Shown here: one piece after another, positions 51,962-62,659 of the stretch | How positions within the stretch are numbered: position 1 is the first letter of the stretch | Layout: every line of letters begins with the position of its first letter | Origin: Deltaproteobacteria bacterium ADurb.Bin207 | GTDB taxonomy: Bacteria; Myxococcota_A; Polyangia; Polyangiales; Polyangiaceae | DNA length: 64,000 nucleotides | Direction of reading: 5' to 3' | Assembly (NCBI GenBank): GCA_002070115.1 | Contig: MWCO01000014.1 | Span: forward strand, 1 to 64,000 | Translations under genes and position numbers: made by a program | The notes under the pieces: generated by a model | The model's input: the letters and a program-made list of their open reading frames with translations, nothing else | What the model was told of the DNA's origin: nothing | Databases searched by the model: none

Positions 51962-52489
51962 TCATCCACCCTCGAGCTGACGCTTGCGGGCGTCGAGCAA
52001 GTAGGCGAAGTTCTGACGGGGTGCTCCAAGCTGGCGGACCAGACTCTGCATGGGAGCCATGAAGGTGGCAAGCAGCATGGAACGGAGTTCATCCTTGCCA
52101 GGCATGGTGGCAAGAACGTTCTCGACGCTGGCAGGGGATAGAACGTCGGATTCGACGACTCCGCCTTTGATCCTGAGCTTCTGGTTGTCTTTGGCAAAAG
52201 CCTTGATGACCTTTGCGGCGATACCGGGCTCTTCGTAGGACCAGGCAATGCCGGTCATGCCTTTGAGCAAAGGCTCGACGGCTTGCGCATAGGGGCGGTC
52301 CTTGACAGCGTGGTGAACGAGGCTATTTTTTACGACTTTGTAGTCGACGCCGACTTTGCGAAACTCCTCACGGAGCTTGGTGACATCCTCGACGGTCATG
52401 CCAGCGAAGTCGACGAAGACCGCGGAGACCATGCGATCGAAGCGTTCGCGGATCTCGTTGATGCTGGCGGTTCGTTCGGCGCGGTTCAT
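51962..52489 (-). CDS. rplJ: 50S ribosomal protein L10
   Basis: L10 anchors the L7/L12 stalk to 23S rRNA. The 175 residues include VFVDFAGMTVEDVTKLREE, VVKNSLVHHAV and a C-terminal helix (LVRQLGAPRQNFAYLLDAR) that binds L12 dimers. The gene starts 3 nt after the rplA stop, with the ribosome binding site inside the end of rplA. Translational autoregulation is expected from the family but not shown here. Confidence 0.96.
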   Translation of the reverse strand: MNRAERTASINEIRERFDRMVSAVFVDFAGMTVEDVTKLREEFRKVGVDYKVVKNSLVHHAVKDRPYAQAVEPLLKGMTGIAWSYEEPGIAAKVIKAFAKDNQKLRIKGGVVESDVLSPASVENVLATMPGKDELRSMLLATFMAPMQSLVRQLGAPRQNFAYLLDARKRQLEGG

Positions 52490-52492
52490 GGC

Positions 52493-53197
52493 TTACTTCA
52501 CCTCTTCTGCTGCATCCGCGGTATCGACTCGGATGCCGGGCCCCATCGTGGAAGACAGCGCGATGCCCTTGAGGTAGGTACCCTTCGCTGTCGAAGGTTT
52601 GGCGCGTACGAGCGCTTGGATAAGGGCCTTTGCGTTTTCGACGAGTGCCTCGTTGGTGAAAGACAGCTTGCCGATTCGGCAGTGGACGATCCCGGCTTTT
52701 TCCACGCGATATTGAACCTTCCCCGCTTTGGCTTCGCGAACGGCTTTGTCCACATCGAAGGTGACCGTTCCGACCTTGGGGTTGGGCATCAAGCCACGAG
52801 AGCCGAGAATACGTCCCAACTTACCTACCGAGCTCATCATGTCGGGTGTTGCGATCACCCGGTCGAAATCGAGAAAGCCTTCCTGGACCCGCTGGATGAG
52901 CTCATCCGAGCCAGCGAAATCCGCGCCCGCATCGCGAGCCTCGCGTTCTTTATCCCCTTTGGCGAAGACCAGCACGCGTACCTTTTGCCCAGTCCCATGG
53001 GGCAATACAATCGCCCCGCGAACCATCTGATCGGCATACTTGGGGTTGACCCCAAGACGTACCGCAAGCTCGACAGTTTCATCGAACTTGGCATACGCCG
53101 CGCTCTTCACCAAGGAGACGGCTTCCTCCAAGGTGTGTCGTTTCGTACGGTCGACTCTTTCGAGCGCCGCACGATGTTTGTTGGCGACTTTTCTCAT
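52493..53197 (-). CDS. rplA: 50S ribosomal protein L1
   Basis: L1 forms the mobile L1 stalk at the ribosomal E site. The 234 residues contain the signature [19 protein letters not shown] and the RNA-binding stretch around [27 protein letters not shown] precedes the ATG. The gene follows rplK by 94 nt. Confidence 0.97.
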   Translation of the reverse strand: MRKVANKHRAALERVDRTKRHTLEEAVSLVKSAAYAKFDETVELAVRLGVNPKYADQMVRGAIVLPHGTGQKVRVLVFAKGDKEREARDAGADFAGSDELIQRVQEGFLDFDRVIATPDMMSSVGKLGRILGSRGLMPNPKVGTVTFDVDKAVREAKAGKVQYRVEKAGIVHCRIGKLSFTNEALVENAKALIQALVRAKPSTAKGTYLKGIALSSTMGPGIRVDTADAAEEVK

Positions 53198-53291
53198 CGC
53201 ACCTCCTTTTTCGGCAATCGCCTCCCACGGTGCGCCATGTCCCGTGGTGCGGGGTTAGACGCTCCTTGCGTCGGTACCAAGCCAACGACGA

Positions 53292-53732
53292 TCAGTCTTG
53301 CACCTTCACGCCCATCGATCTTGCCGTTCCGGCGATTGAGTTCATCGCGGATTCGACGTTGGTGGTGTTCAGATCTTTGAGTTTCAACTCAGCGATTTCA
53401 CGAACCTGCTGGGTAGTGATCGTTCCAACCTTGATTTTATTGGGTTCCTTCGATCCCGAACCCGGTTTCTTTTGCAGGGAAAGCCCCGCGGCTTTTTTGA
53501 TCAACACCGATGCTGGCGGCGTTTTCATGATGAAGGAGAACGAACGATCCGCGTACACCGTGATGAGCACGGGGATGATCATGTCCCCTTGCGATTGGGT
53601 GCGGGCGTTGAAGTCCTTGCAGAACGCCATGATGTTGACGCCATGCTGGCCGAGAGCCGGACCCACGGGCGGTGATGGATTCGCCTTTCCCGCGGGAAGT
53701 TGCAACTTGATAAGGCCGACGATCTTCTTCAT
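53292..53732 (-). CDS. rplK: 50S ribosomal protein L11
   Basis: L11 forms the GTPase-associated centre with 23S rRNA. The 146 residues have the proline-rich N-terminal domain [20 protein letters not shown], the linker, and the RNA-binding C-terminal domain with [18 protein letters not shown]. It lies 54 nt after nusG. Confidence 0.97.
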   Translation of the reverse strand: MKKIVGLIKLQLPAGKANPSPPVGPALGQHGVNIMAFCKDFNARTQSQGDMIIPVLITVYADRSFSFIMKTPPASVLIKKAAGLSLQKKPGSGSKEPNKIKVGTITTQQVREIAELKLKDLNTTNVESAMNSIAGTARSMGVKVQD

Positions 53733-53786
53733 TGTCTTGCATGCTCCCAGCGCCCACGCCGCGCTTCGAAGCCCGGGGGGCTGGTA

Positions 53787-54317
53787 TTAACGCTTCTCTA
53801 CCTGGCTGAATTCGAGTTCGACCGGCGTTGCCCGGCCAAAAATCGATACTTTCACACGAAGCTTCTGCTTTTCCGGCTTCACCTCTTCTACCGTGCCAGA
53901 GAAATTCGCAAACGCTCCGTCGATCACACGAACCTCATCGCCCTCTTCAAAGGTTACCTGCGGCTTGGGCTTCATCGCCCCCTCCACCATCCCCTGCCGC
54001 AAACCATCGATCTCAGGCGCTTTGACCGGAGTCGGATTCTGGTTCCCTATGAACCCCGTCACCCGATTCGTCTCCTTGACCAAATGCCAAGTCTTTTCGT
54101 TCATCTCCATCTCGATGAACACATATCCCGGCAAACTCGTTTTCTGACGAACCCGCGTCTTACCTCCGGCTCGATGATCTTGCACCGTCTCGGTGGGAAT
54201 CAAAATCTCACCGAAGGAATCCGTCATCTCATACTGCTTGATCCGCTCCTGAAGCCCAGACTTCACCTTGGCCTCGTAGCCCGAATAAGTCTGGATGACG
54301 TACCACTTCTTTGCCAT
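53787..54317 (-). CDS. nusG: Transcription termination/antitermination protein NusG
   Basis: NusG binds RNA polymerase and couples it to Rho or the ribosome. I chose the ATG at 54317 (GGAGA upstream; MAKKWYVIQTYSGYE), giving 176 residues; the frame extends further upstream but overlaps secE. The N-terminal NGN domain includes SLPGYVFIEMEMNEKTWH; the C-terminal KOW motif is FEEGDEVRVIDGAFANFSG. It sits 14 nt after secE. Confidence 0.97.
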   Translation of the reverse strand: MAKKWYVIQTYSGYEAKVKSGLQERIKQYEMTDSFGEILIPTETVQDHRAGGKTRVRQKTSLPGYVFIEMEMNEKTWHLVKETNRVTGFIGNQNPTPVKAPEIDGLRQGMVEGAMKPKPQVTFEEGDEVRVIDGAFANFSGTVEEVKPEKQKLRVKVSIFGRATPVELEFSQVEKR

Positions 54318-54331
54318 GGGATTCTCCGGGG

Positions 54332-54919
54332 TCAGGCGCGGTAAACGAGGTCGGTCACGAACCCCCAGAACCGATCCAAGAGCATAAAATAAACCGTTGC
54401 AATAATGCTCGCCACCACTACCACTACTGTTCCCGTGGTGACCTCTTTTTTGTTCGGCCAGGTCACCTTGGCTAACTCCGCCGCCGCCTCGTCCACCCAT
54501 GCACGGGTGTCCTCACGGCGACGAACATAAATAAAAGCAGCAATCGCGGCCAGACCTCCCACCACCATGCCCCACGTGTCTCGTGCATCCTCGCCCACGT
54601 ACGTGATCCATCCCACCTTGTCCACCACACTCTGTGTCGATGCCAACTTGGTCCATACGCTCGATACTGAGCGACCAAACACATAAGCGAGTGCAATTCC
54701 CACCGCAAAAAAACCGGACATCACGTAACGAGTCGCACCAAGCTGCGTGGGACTCAGCCCTTGGGCCACATCCTCCCCCACACGAACCACGAGCTTCTCT
54801 TCCCCCTCATCGACGTTCGCATCCACAAGGGCGTCGACTTGCTCGCGGTCAGACTCCGACGACTCCGACGTCGTCTCGTCATCCCGTTCGCTTTTGTTGT
54901 CGGCATCTACCCTGGCCAT
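54332..54919 (-). CDS. secE: Preprotein translocase subunit SecE
   Basis: SecE clamps SecY in the inner-membrane translocon. The conserved part is at the C-terminus: AAAELAKVTWPNKKEVTTGT, followed by the last membrane helix. Two further hydrophobic segments precede it (about 65-88 and 116-134), as in the three-helix E. coli form. At 195 residues it is longer than most, because of an acidic Ser/Glu/Asp-rich N-terminus (about 1-60). AGGAG lies 6 nt before the ATG. Confidence 0.93.
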   Translation of the reverse strand: MARVDADNKSERDDETTSESSESDREQVDALVDANVDEGEEKLVVRVGEDVAQGLSPTQLGATRYVMSGFFAVGIALAYVFGRSVSSVWTKLASTQSVVDKVGWITYVGEDARDTWGMVVGGLAAIAAFIYVRRREDTRAWVDEAAAELAKVTWPNKKEVTTGTVVVVVASIIATVYFMLLDRFWGFVTDLVYRA

Positions 54920-54996
54920 GGAATGCTCCTGGTACCTGACTCATCACTACCCGAAAGCTTTGAAGAAAAGCTTGGGTCCACTCGGATCGAAGAGGG

Positions 54997-55069
54997 CAGG
55001 GGCGGCGGGACTCGAACCCGAAACCTGCGGATTTGGAATCCGCTGCTCTACCAGTTGAGCTACACCCCT
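54997..55069 (-). tRNA. tRNA-Trp (anticodon CCA)
   Basis: 73 nt on the minus strand. The acceptor stem AGGGGTG/CGCCCCT, D-arm GCTC/GAGC, anticodon stem GCGGA/TCCGC with loop TTCCAAA, and T-arm with TTCGAGT are all intact. The discriminator is G and CCA is not encoded. It lies between rpmG and secE, the usual place in many bacteria. Confidence 0.96.
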
Positions 55070-55110
55070 TCGTGATTGCGAGGAGAACTTCCCCGATCGT
55101 CACGGTGTAT

Positions 55111-55263
55111 TTATTTCGTCTCTCGATGTACCGTATGCCGTTTGCACGTTGGACAGTACTTTTTCATCTCCAAGGAGGGTTTCGTTTCTCGCACTCTTGT
55201 CGTTCGATAATTCCGCGCCGCGCATTCCACACAAGCCAAAACTACCTTGAGGCGATCTCCCAA
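55111..55263 (-). CDS. rpmG: 50S ribosomal protein L33
   Basis: A 50-residue gene starting at TTG 55263, 8 nt after the tuf stop codon. The product starts [17 protein letters not shown] and ends [11 protein letters not shown]. It has the family's CxxC pairs (CVEC about 11-14; CPTC about 37-40), so this is the zinc-binding form of L33. The TTG start is inferred from homology. The position between tuf and tRNA-Trp/secE matches many bacterial genomes. Confidence 0.95.
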   Translation of the reverse strand: MGDRLKVVLACVECAARNYRTTRVRETKPSLEMKKYCPTCKRHTVHRETK

Positions 55264-55271
55264 CGGTTATC

Positions 55272-56462
<1,191 letters not shown>

Positions 56463-56541
56463 GACGGTCTCTCCAAGTGAGATCGAACGCAGTCGACAAA
56501 ACACGCAACACGCAAGGCCCATGACGGGACTTACGCTGCGG

Positions 56542-56614
56542 AGCCCACCACCGGGCTCGAACCGGTGACCTCGTCCTTACCAAGGACGTGCTCTACCTAC
56601 TGAGCTAGGTGGGC
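56542..56614 (-). tRNA. tRNA-Thr (anticodon GGT)
   Basis: 73 nt: acceptor GCCCACC/GGTGGGC, anticodon stem CGTCC/GGACG with loop TTGGTAA, T-loop TTCGAGC, discriminator T. No CCA is encoded. It is the last tRNA before tuf, as thrT is in E. coli. Confidence 0.96.
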
Positions 56615-56631
56615 TGATAATGGTGAGGTGG

Positions 56632-56704
56632 AGCGGGAGACGGGGTTCGAACCCGCGACGTTCAGCTTGGAAGGCTGACGCTCTACCAACTGAGCTACTC
56701 CCGC
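56632..56704 (-). tRNA. tRNA-Gly (anticodon TCC)
   Basis: 73 nt: acceptor GCGGGAG/CTCCCGC, anticodon stem TCAGC/GCTGA with loop CTTCCAA, T-loop TTCGAAC, discriminator T. The position corresponds to glyT of E. coli. Confidence 0.96.
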
Positions 56705-56752
56705 ATACGATCGATCATTCCTTCCGTGTGTTGATTCATGGGTCCAATGGGG

Positions 56753-56835
<83 letters not shown>

Positions 56836-56899
56836 GAACGATTTAAGCGATTGGTCCGTCTTCTCCTTGGGGCTCGCGCCACGCTGCTAGATATTGCAG

Positions 56900-56972
56900 A
56901 GCTAGCGAGGGGACTTGAACCCCTAACATCCGGTTTACAAAACCGGTGCTCTACCGATTGAGCTACGCCAGC
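56900..56972 (-). tRNA. tRNA-Thr (anticodon TGT)
   Basis: 73 nt: acceptor GCTGGCG/CGCTAGC (one G-T pair), anticodon stem CCGGT/ACCGG with loop TTTGTAA, T-loop TTCAAGT, discriminator T. It is the first gene of the tRNA-tuf cluster, as thrU is in E. coli. Confidence 0.96.
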
Positions 56973-57049
56973 CTGGGAAAACCCAGTCCACGTTGATGTG
57001 GACCAACTGGCCCCAAGACGAACCGCTGGGGCGCGCCAAGGGAGGCGTA

Positions 57050-57078
57050 AGCGTAGCTCCGAGTACCTCGCGTGTCAA
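57050..57078 (-). promoter_or_regulatory. Sigma70-type promoter of the tRNA-tuf operon
   Basis: On the minus strand, TTGACA (57078-57073) and TACGCT (57055-57050) are separated by exactly 17 nt. Transcription would start about 70 nt before tRNA-Thr(TGT). The consensus -35 and ideal spacing suit a strong stable-RNA promoter. Confidence 0.75.
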
Positions 57079-57261
57079 GGAGATCTTTTTAGCCCATGCA
57101 CTTTCTGTGCAAGTTGAGGCTCCTGCAGGCGATGGCATGCGATTTCATGCACCTAAAATGCAGATATCCATGCATGACCCGAGCCTACTCGGCGGACTTG
57201 CGCTCGCAACTCTCCCACACCACAGTCAGCTTCGCAACCCCAAACCCGAATACCACCACCC

Positions 57262-58356
57262 ATGCCTCATCCATTCCCCCATCGGCTCACCATCTTCTCC
57301 CCCCATATCACCCCAACCCCTCGGATCCTGTTTTGGGAAACTACCGGCGCATGCAACCTTCGCTGCGTTCATTGCCGACGAGAATGGACCGATGCTCCCC
57401 CGAATGAATTGTCGACCGATGAGGTCAAACGGCTCATCATCGACGCCATCGCGCAGACCAATTGGCACTCCATCCTCGTTTTCTCCGGGGGCGAGCCTCT
57501 CATGCGTCCCGACCTCGAAGAACTCATCGCCTATTGCACCACCCAAGGTGTCGTTCCTGCTGTCGCAACCAACGCAACCCTCGTGGATGATCTTGTTGCA
57601 CAAAAATTCAAGCAACTCGGCGTGTCACGCGTCAGCGTGAGCCTCGATGGCGCAAACGCAAAAACCCACGACGCGTTTCGAGGATTGCATGGCTCGTTCG
57701 ACGATGCGCTGCGCGGAATTCGCTCCCTTCGAAAAGCGGGTGTCGATGTGCAAATCAACGTCACCTTCACCAAAGCGAATCGTGATGAGGCTTCTGACAT
57801 GCTCGACTTGGTGCAGATGCTCGACGCTTGCGCGTTGCATGTCTTTCTTCTCGTACCGGTCGGCTGCGGTGTCGAATTGCCCGATGACGTTCGATTGGAT
57901 GCCGCGGAAGTCGAACGATTGCTCACCTTTTTCGATGAGCAAGCCAGCGAACGAGACCTCGAGGTCCGCGCGACTTGCGCACCCCAATCGCAGCGAATCC
58001 GTCAGCAACGCGCCCGCGCGCGACAGCGCAAAGGCTTGCCCGAGGCGAGAGGTCTTGCCCCCTCCTCGAAAGGCTGCCTGGCCGGTGGCGGTATCCTGTT
58101 CATCGATGCCGTCGGCAAGGTTTTCCCCTGCGGATACCTGCCCATGCAGGCGGGAGACTTACGAACCACACCGCTCAAAACCATCCTCGAAACTTCCGAA
58201 CTGCTGTCGTCGTTACGCGATGTCACCAAACTGGAAGGACGATGTCATGGTTGCGAGTACGATCAGATTTGTGGGGGATGTCGAGCACGCGCGCTCGGCA
58301 CGACCGGTCGTCTATTCGATGAAGAGCCTTCCTGCCCGATGAATATGATTCGTTGA
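57262..58356 (+). CDS. Radical SAM/SPASM protein (NirJ/AhbD-like)
   Basis: A 364-residue radical SAM enzyme. The [4Fe-4S]/SAM motif is CNLRCVHC (Cys31, 35, 38), followed by VFSGGEPLMRPDL and VSVSLDGANAKTHDAFRG. A C-terminal SPASM-type Cys set binds auxiliary clusters: CLAGGGILFIDAVGKVFPCG, then CHGCEYDQICGGCRARALG and PSCP. The last pattern resembles NirJ/AhbD heme-biosynthesis proteins, but related maturases share it, so the substrate is uncertain. It is divergent from the tRNA-tuf operon and has no cofactor-biosynthesis neighbours. No good ribosome binding site precedes the ATG. Confidence 0.82.
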   Translation: MPHPFPHRLTIFSPHITPTPRILFWETTGACNLRCVHCRREWTDAPPNELSTDEVKRLIIDAIAQTNWHSILVFSGGEPLMRPDLEELIAYCTTQGVVPAVATNATLVDDLVAQKFKQLGVSRVSVSLDGANAKTHDAFRGLHGSFDDALRGIRSLRKAGVDVQINVTFTKANRDEASDMLDLVQMLDACALHVFLLVPVGCGVELPDDVRLDAAEVERLLTFFDEQASERDLEVRATCAPQSQRIRQQRARARQRKGLPEARGLAPSSKGCLAGGGILFIDAVGKVFPCGYLPMQAGDLRTTPLKTILETSELLSSLRDVTKLEGRCHGCEYDQICGGCRARALGTTGRLFDEEPSCPMNMIR

Positions 58357-58406
58357 ATCACGCTCCGGAGCTTGGTTTCGGCGTGCGGCGCAGACCGCAT
58401 CCGCAC

Positions 58407-59573
58407 TTACGGCGAGTCAGGTTTGCCTGCCATCTGGTCCAGGGCCCGTTGCAGGTCCTGTTCCGAAAAAGGGAGCTTGGCAAGCGCGGCATTGGCCGTA
58501 TCGTATGCCCGTTGGATGTCTCGCTGGGCCTCCTTGGCCCGCTGGACCCACGATGATGATTCTCCGGTTCGTTGCGCCATGGCGATCGTGCTGTCCATCA
58601 TCTTGAGCCCCTTGTCCAACAACACGCGATAACGAAGTTGCATGGCTCCTTCGAACAACTCTTTTTGCCGCTCGGTTTTCGCGGACGCAGGCGGCCTGAT
58701 CCGCATGATATCAGCATGCAGTTGTTGATACATGCGTCCCACACGATACCCTGCCATCGCCGACCAATGGGAGTCATAAGCACGCATCGCCGTCGCATAC
58801 GCATCCTGTGCGTCGAGCAGCGATTGACAGCGTTGCTCCAGCGCCTCGGAGAAGTCCGCCGGTCTTGGATCGAATAGGATTTGTTCTCCTTGCATGCGAA
58901 GTACTTCGCCCAAGGCAAAGAATACCTGGGCGACGCCGACGGTGAGCTTTCCGGTATCGAGCCATCCTTGCTCTTCGATCAACCCACGCGCTTTTCCAAT
59001 GGATAGCATCGCGCCTTTCCAGTCGCCTTGCTGAGCAAGTCCCATGCCGCGAGCGCCAAGAGCCTCGATTCGATCGACGATGGACAGATCGGGACGTGAC
59101 AACATCGTGTTTCCCAATTGCAAAAGCGAGTTCCAGTCTTCGCCCCGGCTGGACAAGCGGCTGGCTCGAATCAACGCGCCGAGGGTTTCTTGTCGGTCTG
59201 CAAACCGATCGATGAGCTTGCGATATCGTTCGAGCGCCTCTTTTTCGCGACCGATTTGCTCCCATGCGAATCCGCCGTTGAATAACGCCGCTGGCGCGTG
59301 GGGACCGTCGGGCTCCAACGATACGATTCGGTCGAATGCCTCTGCCGCACTCGCCCATTGACCTTGGAGTAGCAACGCATTGGCTTTCTGCATTCGTACC
59401 GAAACCGTTCCCGCATCATCAGCCGTTACGTAGACCGTCGGAAGCGTCATGGCAGGTTGCGTTCCCGCTACCCGCGCGGGCTGTTGGCTTTCCACCCCCC
59501 CCGCGCAGCCAAGCAAAAGCAGCGATAACCCCACCAGTCGACCGTTCTTGACGTTCTGCGTGATACGCGTCAT
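58407..59573 (-). CDS. TPR-type lipoprotein
   Basis: A 388-residue lipoprotein. The ATG at 59573 opens a signal ending in lipobox LLLLGC (Cys23); a longer upstream frame would bury it. The mature part is helical with TPR-like pairs, for example ANALLLQGQWASAAEAFDRI, AALFNGGFAWEQIGREKEAL and MGLAQQGDWKGAMLSIGKA. It is likely periplasmic, on the outer or inner membrane, acting as a scaffold. It converges with the radical SAM gene (50 nt between stops). The function is unknown. Confidence 0.8.
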   Translation of the reverse strand: MTRITQNVKNGRLVGLSLLLLGCAGGVESQQPARVAGTQPAMTLPTVYVTADDAGTVSVRMQKANALLLQGQWASAAEAFDRIVSLEPDGPHAPAALFNGGFAWEQIGREKEALERYRKLIDRFADRQETLGALIRASRLSSRGEDWNSLLQLGNTMLSRPDLSIVDRIEALGARGMGLAQQGDWKGAMLSIGKARGLIEEQGWLDTGKLTVGVAQVFFALGEVLRMQGEQILFDPRPADFSEALEQRCQSLLDAQDAYATAMRAYDSHWSAMAGYRVGRMYQQLHADIMRIRPPASAKTERQKELFEGAMQLRYRVLLDKGLKMMDSTIAMAQRTGESSSWVQRAKEAQRDIQRAYDTANAALAKLPFSEQDLQRALDQMAGKPDSP

Positions 59574-59704
59574 CGTTTCATCACCCTTCTTGGCTTGTAT
59601 CGTGTTCGGGGCCAACTGCGCGATCATGAGCAGATGGTCTTTTGTCATCATACGACCAACATCGCCTCGGTCGTCAGACACCTTCCGCCACGGAGGTATC
59701 GACC

Positions 59705-59923
59705 ATGAGAAGAATTGGGGCAGCCGATAGCGACACTCTGGCCACGCTCATGGCTGAGCACCGTGCGCTCGATGAACGTATCTGCCAATTGGGTCGACAA
59801 CGATTCCTGACGCCCGATGAACAACTCGAGATTCGAACCCTCAAGAAACTGAAGTTAGCAAAAAAAGACAGAATCGCCGTATTGGAACGTCGTGATTCCT
59901 TCGATCGGCGCGGAAACCCCTAA
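59705..59923 (+). CDS. YdcH/DUF465 family small protein
   Basis: A 72-residue protein. GGAGG lies about 7 nt upstream of the ATG at 59705. The sequence (LATLMAEHRALDERICQL then LEIRTLKKLKLAKKDRIAVLE) fits the DUF465/YdcH two-helix fold, a small cytoplasmic helical hairpin of unknown function. It is divergent from the TPR lipoprotein gene. Confidence 0.85.
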   Translation: MRRIGAADSDTLATLMAEHRALDERICQLGRQRFLTPDEQLEIRTLKKLKLAKKDRIAVLERRDSFDRRGNP

Positions 59924-59930
59924 ACGGGCA

Positions 59931-60452
59931 TCACGACTCGTCGGGTTCGTCCGTCTCGGACGATTTCGTGTTGGAATCCTCGGGCTTCGAGTCGGTCGAT
60001 GGGCTGTCCGTATCATCGGGGAAAACGCCTACGCCGAATACATCTTGATTGAGGTCGCGCAGCGCCTCATCGAGGGTATCCATCCATTCTTTGCGCAGGG
60101 AACCCGGACGTTGTTTTTCAAGGGCGCGAGCGATCCCGAACCAGTAGCGAGCGTGGGCGCGAAACGCTTTGTCACCGGAAGTGGCCGAGGGCGTTTCCGT
60201 AGTCACGGCGGATTCATCCTGGTGACCGCTGAGACGGTAGTCATTGAGACCTCGCAAATAGGCATACCGAGCGCGATCGGCGTGGCTCAACGAGTCGATA
60301 TCCGGCTCGAGAGCGCGAAATAACGCAAGCGCCTGCTCGTGGTGATTGGACTGATAATGCCTTTCCGCACGGTTCAAGTCGTCCAGATAGGTCGCACAAC
60401 CGAACGTACCTACTGTCGCAACACAAACCATGGATGCGATAATCCAGCGCAT
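59931..60452 (-). CDS. Small TPR-like lipoprotein
   Basis: 173 residues with signal and lipobox GTFGC (Cys19). GAAGG precedes the ATG. The middle is helical with TPR-like character (AERHYQSNHHEQALALFRAL and RYAYLRGLNDYRLSG). The C-terminus is acidic and Ser/Asp/Thr-rich (about 140-173). Its 3' end nearly meets the YdcH gene. It may be periplasmic. The family is unrecognised. Confidence 0.75.
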   Translation of the reverse strand: MRWIIASMVCVATVGTFGCATYLDDLNRAERHYQSNHHEQALALFRALEPDIDSLSHADRARYAYLRGLNDYRLSGHQDESAVTTETPSATSGDKAFRAHARYWFGIARALEKQRPGSLRKEWMDTLDEALRDLNQDVFGVGVFPDDTDSPSTDSKPEDSNTKSSETDEPDES

Positions 60453-60652
60453 GACCTTCGCAGCCTATCGAACAATAGGCGATGGAATCAAGCTACCTGT
60501 TGGTAGGTTGCACTTTCTTTCCCACCGACACCGTCCCAGGCCGAATCGCCCAGTCGGGGGTTGCAGTTCCAACGCTCCAGTGACATCTGTGCGGAGTGTG
60601 GCATTTTAAGCGAGATGGTTGCATGCGCATGGGTGAACGGTAGGAGAACGAC

Positions 60653-62659
60653 ATGACGGAGGCGTCAGGCCCAGCCATGAAGCAGTCCCAAGCGCCCCCC
60701 GGCGCGGGGGGGTTCCCCAAACGATTCGGGAAGTACACACTGCTGCGCCCTCTTGCGACCGGAGGGATGGCGGAACTGTATCTCGCTCTTCAAAAAAGCG
60801 TTGCAGGATTCGAAAAACTCATCGTCATCAAACGCATCCTGCCCTCGATGAACTCAGATCCGGCGTTCATCGATATGCTGCTGCACGAAGCACGCATCGC
60901 CGCAACCCTTTCGCACCCCAATGTCGTGCAGATCTTCGATGTAGGATTCGCCGAAGGCGCTTTCTACATCGCCATGGAGCACATTCACGGCGAAGACCTG
61001 CGCTCCATCGTCCATCAAATGAAAAAACTCCGCATGACGGAGTTCCCGCTCGAACACGCTCTCGCCATTGTCGTCGGTATGTGCGCGGGGCTCGCGTACG
61101 CCCATGAAAAACATGGCCTCGATGACGAACCGTTACGTATCGTGCATCGCGACATCTCTCCGCAAAACGTGATCGTTACCTATTCCGGGGACATCAAGAT
61201 CGTCGATTTTGGAATCGCAAAAAGCGGCGAAGGGATGGGAGAAGACACGAAAAGCGGCCGACTCAAGGGCAAAGTTCCCTATATGTCCCCCGAACAGGCT
61301 CGTGGGGAAGAGATCGATTGGCGGAGCGATATCTTCTCGTTGGGCATCATCCTGTTCGAATTAACCACCGGAAAACGTCTGTTCAAGGGAAGAAATGAAC
61401 TAGAAACCCTTCGTCTCATCTGCGATCGCGAATACCCACCCCCCAGGCAAGTCAAACCAGGTTACCCCCCTCGTCTCGATGCCATCGTCACCAAAGCGCT
61501 CGCCAAAGACCGAACCGCTCGATACCAAAGCGCGCGTCAGATGCAAGCGGACCTCGAAGCGTATATCCGAGAGGAAAGAGTTGCCGTCTCCCCGCTGGGA
61601 TTGCGGGATTGGATGCAAAAACTCTACGGAGACAAGCTTACCGAGCAGCAAGATACCTTGCACGATCTGAAGCAACTCGCCGATGTCATTGCCGAGCAAC
61701 ACGCCATCGAAGGCACGGACGATTTTCATGATTCATCGTCGGGAGCCACAGGTTTTTCCATGGCGCCTGGGCCTACGCCCGCCGTGGAGCGAAGTCCCAT
61801 ACCGACCAAACGCAGCCCCCTTGTAGCCGTCCTACTTGCCGTGGTTTTGGGGGGAGCCCTGTCGCTGGGATTGTTCCTGCTGCTGCGTACGCCTTCGGTT
61901 TCTCCACCGACGGTTGCGATGGCACCTACGGCCTCACAAGTCCCAGTTCCTAGTTACGGCACGGTCCGCCTGATCACACGACCAAGCGGTGCCTCCATCT
62001 GGATCGACGGCTCCCTTCGTTCCGAAAAAACGCCCGCTACCATCGATAAACTACCGCAAAATACGCCGATCTCCATTCGCCTCACCATGGAAGGCTACGC
62101 CCCCGTACGTCAAGAAGTGACGCTCACCAACGATTCACCTGAAGCGATCGAACGAGATCTCGTCGCCGGCACCGTGACCGTCGCCGTCACCACCCAAACG
62201 CCCGGCGCCAAACTGTTCATCGATGACAAAGTGTACGATGGGCTGCAAGCCGAAGGACTATCCGCCGATGAGGAGCATAAAATCGTGCTGGCGGCGAACG
62301 GATATCAATCCCGCACGATGCGGTTTCGCGCCGGTCCCAATGAACGTAAAGAATTCACGCTCAACCTGGAACGGGAAGGCGTAACCAAACCCAAAGCCGC
62401 CGTGACTGCCGATACTCCAGCACCCAAACCCGAGCCCACCCACCAGGGACAAGGCAAACTCAACGTCAGTTCACGGGGCGGGTATTGCAACGTCTTCATC
62501 GCTGGCCGATCCCATGGCCCAACCCCCGTCGGAGGAATCGTTCTTCCCGCGGGAAATCACGTGGTTACGTGCAAACCGACAGAAGGTGCCGCCAAGTCCA
62601 TGGGGGTAACCATCACCGCAGATCAAACATCGAGGATCACGTTTCAACTCGATGGTTGA
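60653..62659 (+). CDS. Transmembrane Ser/Thr kinase with PEGA repeats
   Basis: A 668-residue Hanks-type kinase. The ATG follows TAGGAG. Kinase domain about 26-305: glycine loop LATGGMAELYLA (34-45), Lys60 in VIKR, HRDISPQN (165-172, Asp167), DFG (185-187) and KVPYMSPEQARG. A polar linker leads to one membrane helix (about 388-411). Outside are three PEGA-type surface modules, beginning near GTVRLITRPSGASIWIDG, GTVTVAVTTQTPGAKLFIDD and GKLNVSSRGGYCNVFIAG. PEGA domains are implicated in wall or surface binding, so the kinase may sense the envelope. The substrate is unknown. Confidence 0.93.
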   Translation: MTEASGPAMKQSQAPPGAGGFPKRFGKYTLLRPLATGGMAELYLALQKSVAGFEKLIVIKRILPSMNSDPAFIDMLLHEARIAATLSHPNVVQIFDVGFAEGAFYIAMEHIHGEDLRSIVHQMKKLRMTEFPLEHALAIVVGMCAGLAYAHEKHGLDDEPLRIVHRDISPQNVIVTYSGDIKIVDFGIAKSGEGMGEDTKSGRLKGKVPYMSPEQARGEEIDWRSDIFSLGIILFELTTGKRLFKGRNELETLRLICDREYPPPRQVKPGYPPRLDAIVTKALAKDRTARYQSARQMQADLEAYIREERVAVSPLGLRDWMQKLYGDKLTEQQDTLHDLKQLADVIAEQHAIEGTDDFHDSSSGATGFSMAPGPTPAVERSPIPTKRSPLVAVLLAVVLGGALSLGLFLLLRTPSVSPPTVAMAPTASQVPVPSYGTVRLITRPSGASIWIDGSLRSEKTPATIDKLPQNTPISIRLTMEGYAPVRQEVTLTNDSPEAIERDLVAGTVTVAVTTQTPGAKLFIDDKVYDGLQAEGLSADEEHKIVLAANGYQSRTMRFRAGPNERKEFTLNLEREGVTKPKAAVTADTPAPKPEPTHQGQGKLNVSSRGGYCNVFIAGRSHGPTPVGGIVLPAGNHVVTCKPTEGAAKSMGVTITADQTSRITFQLDG

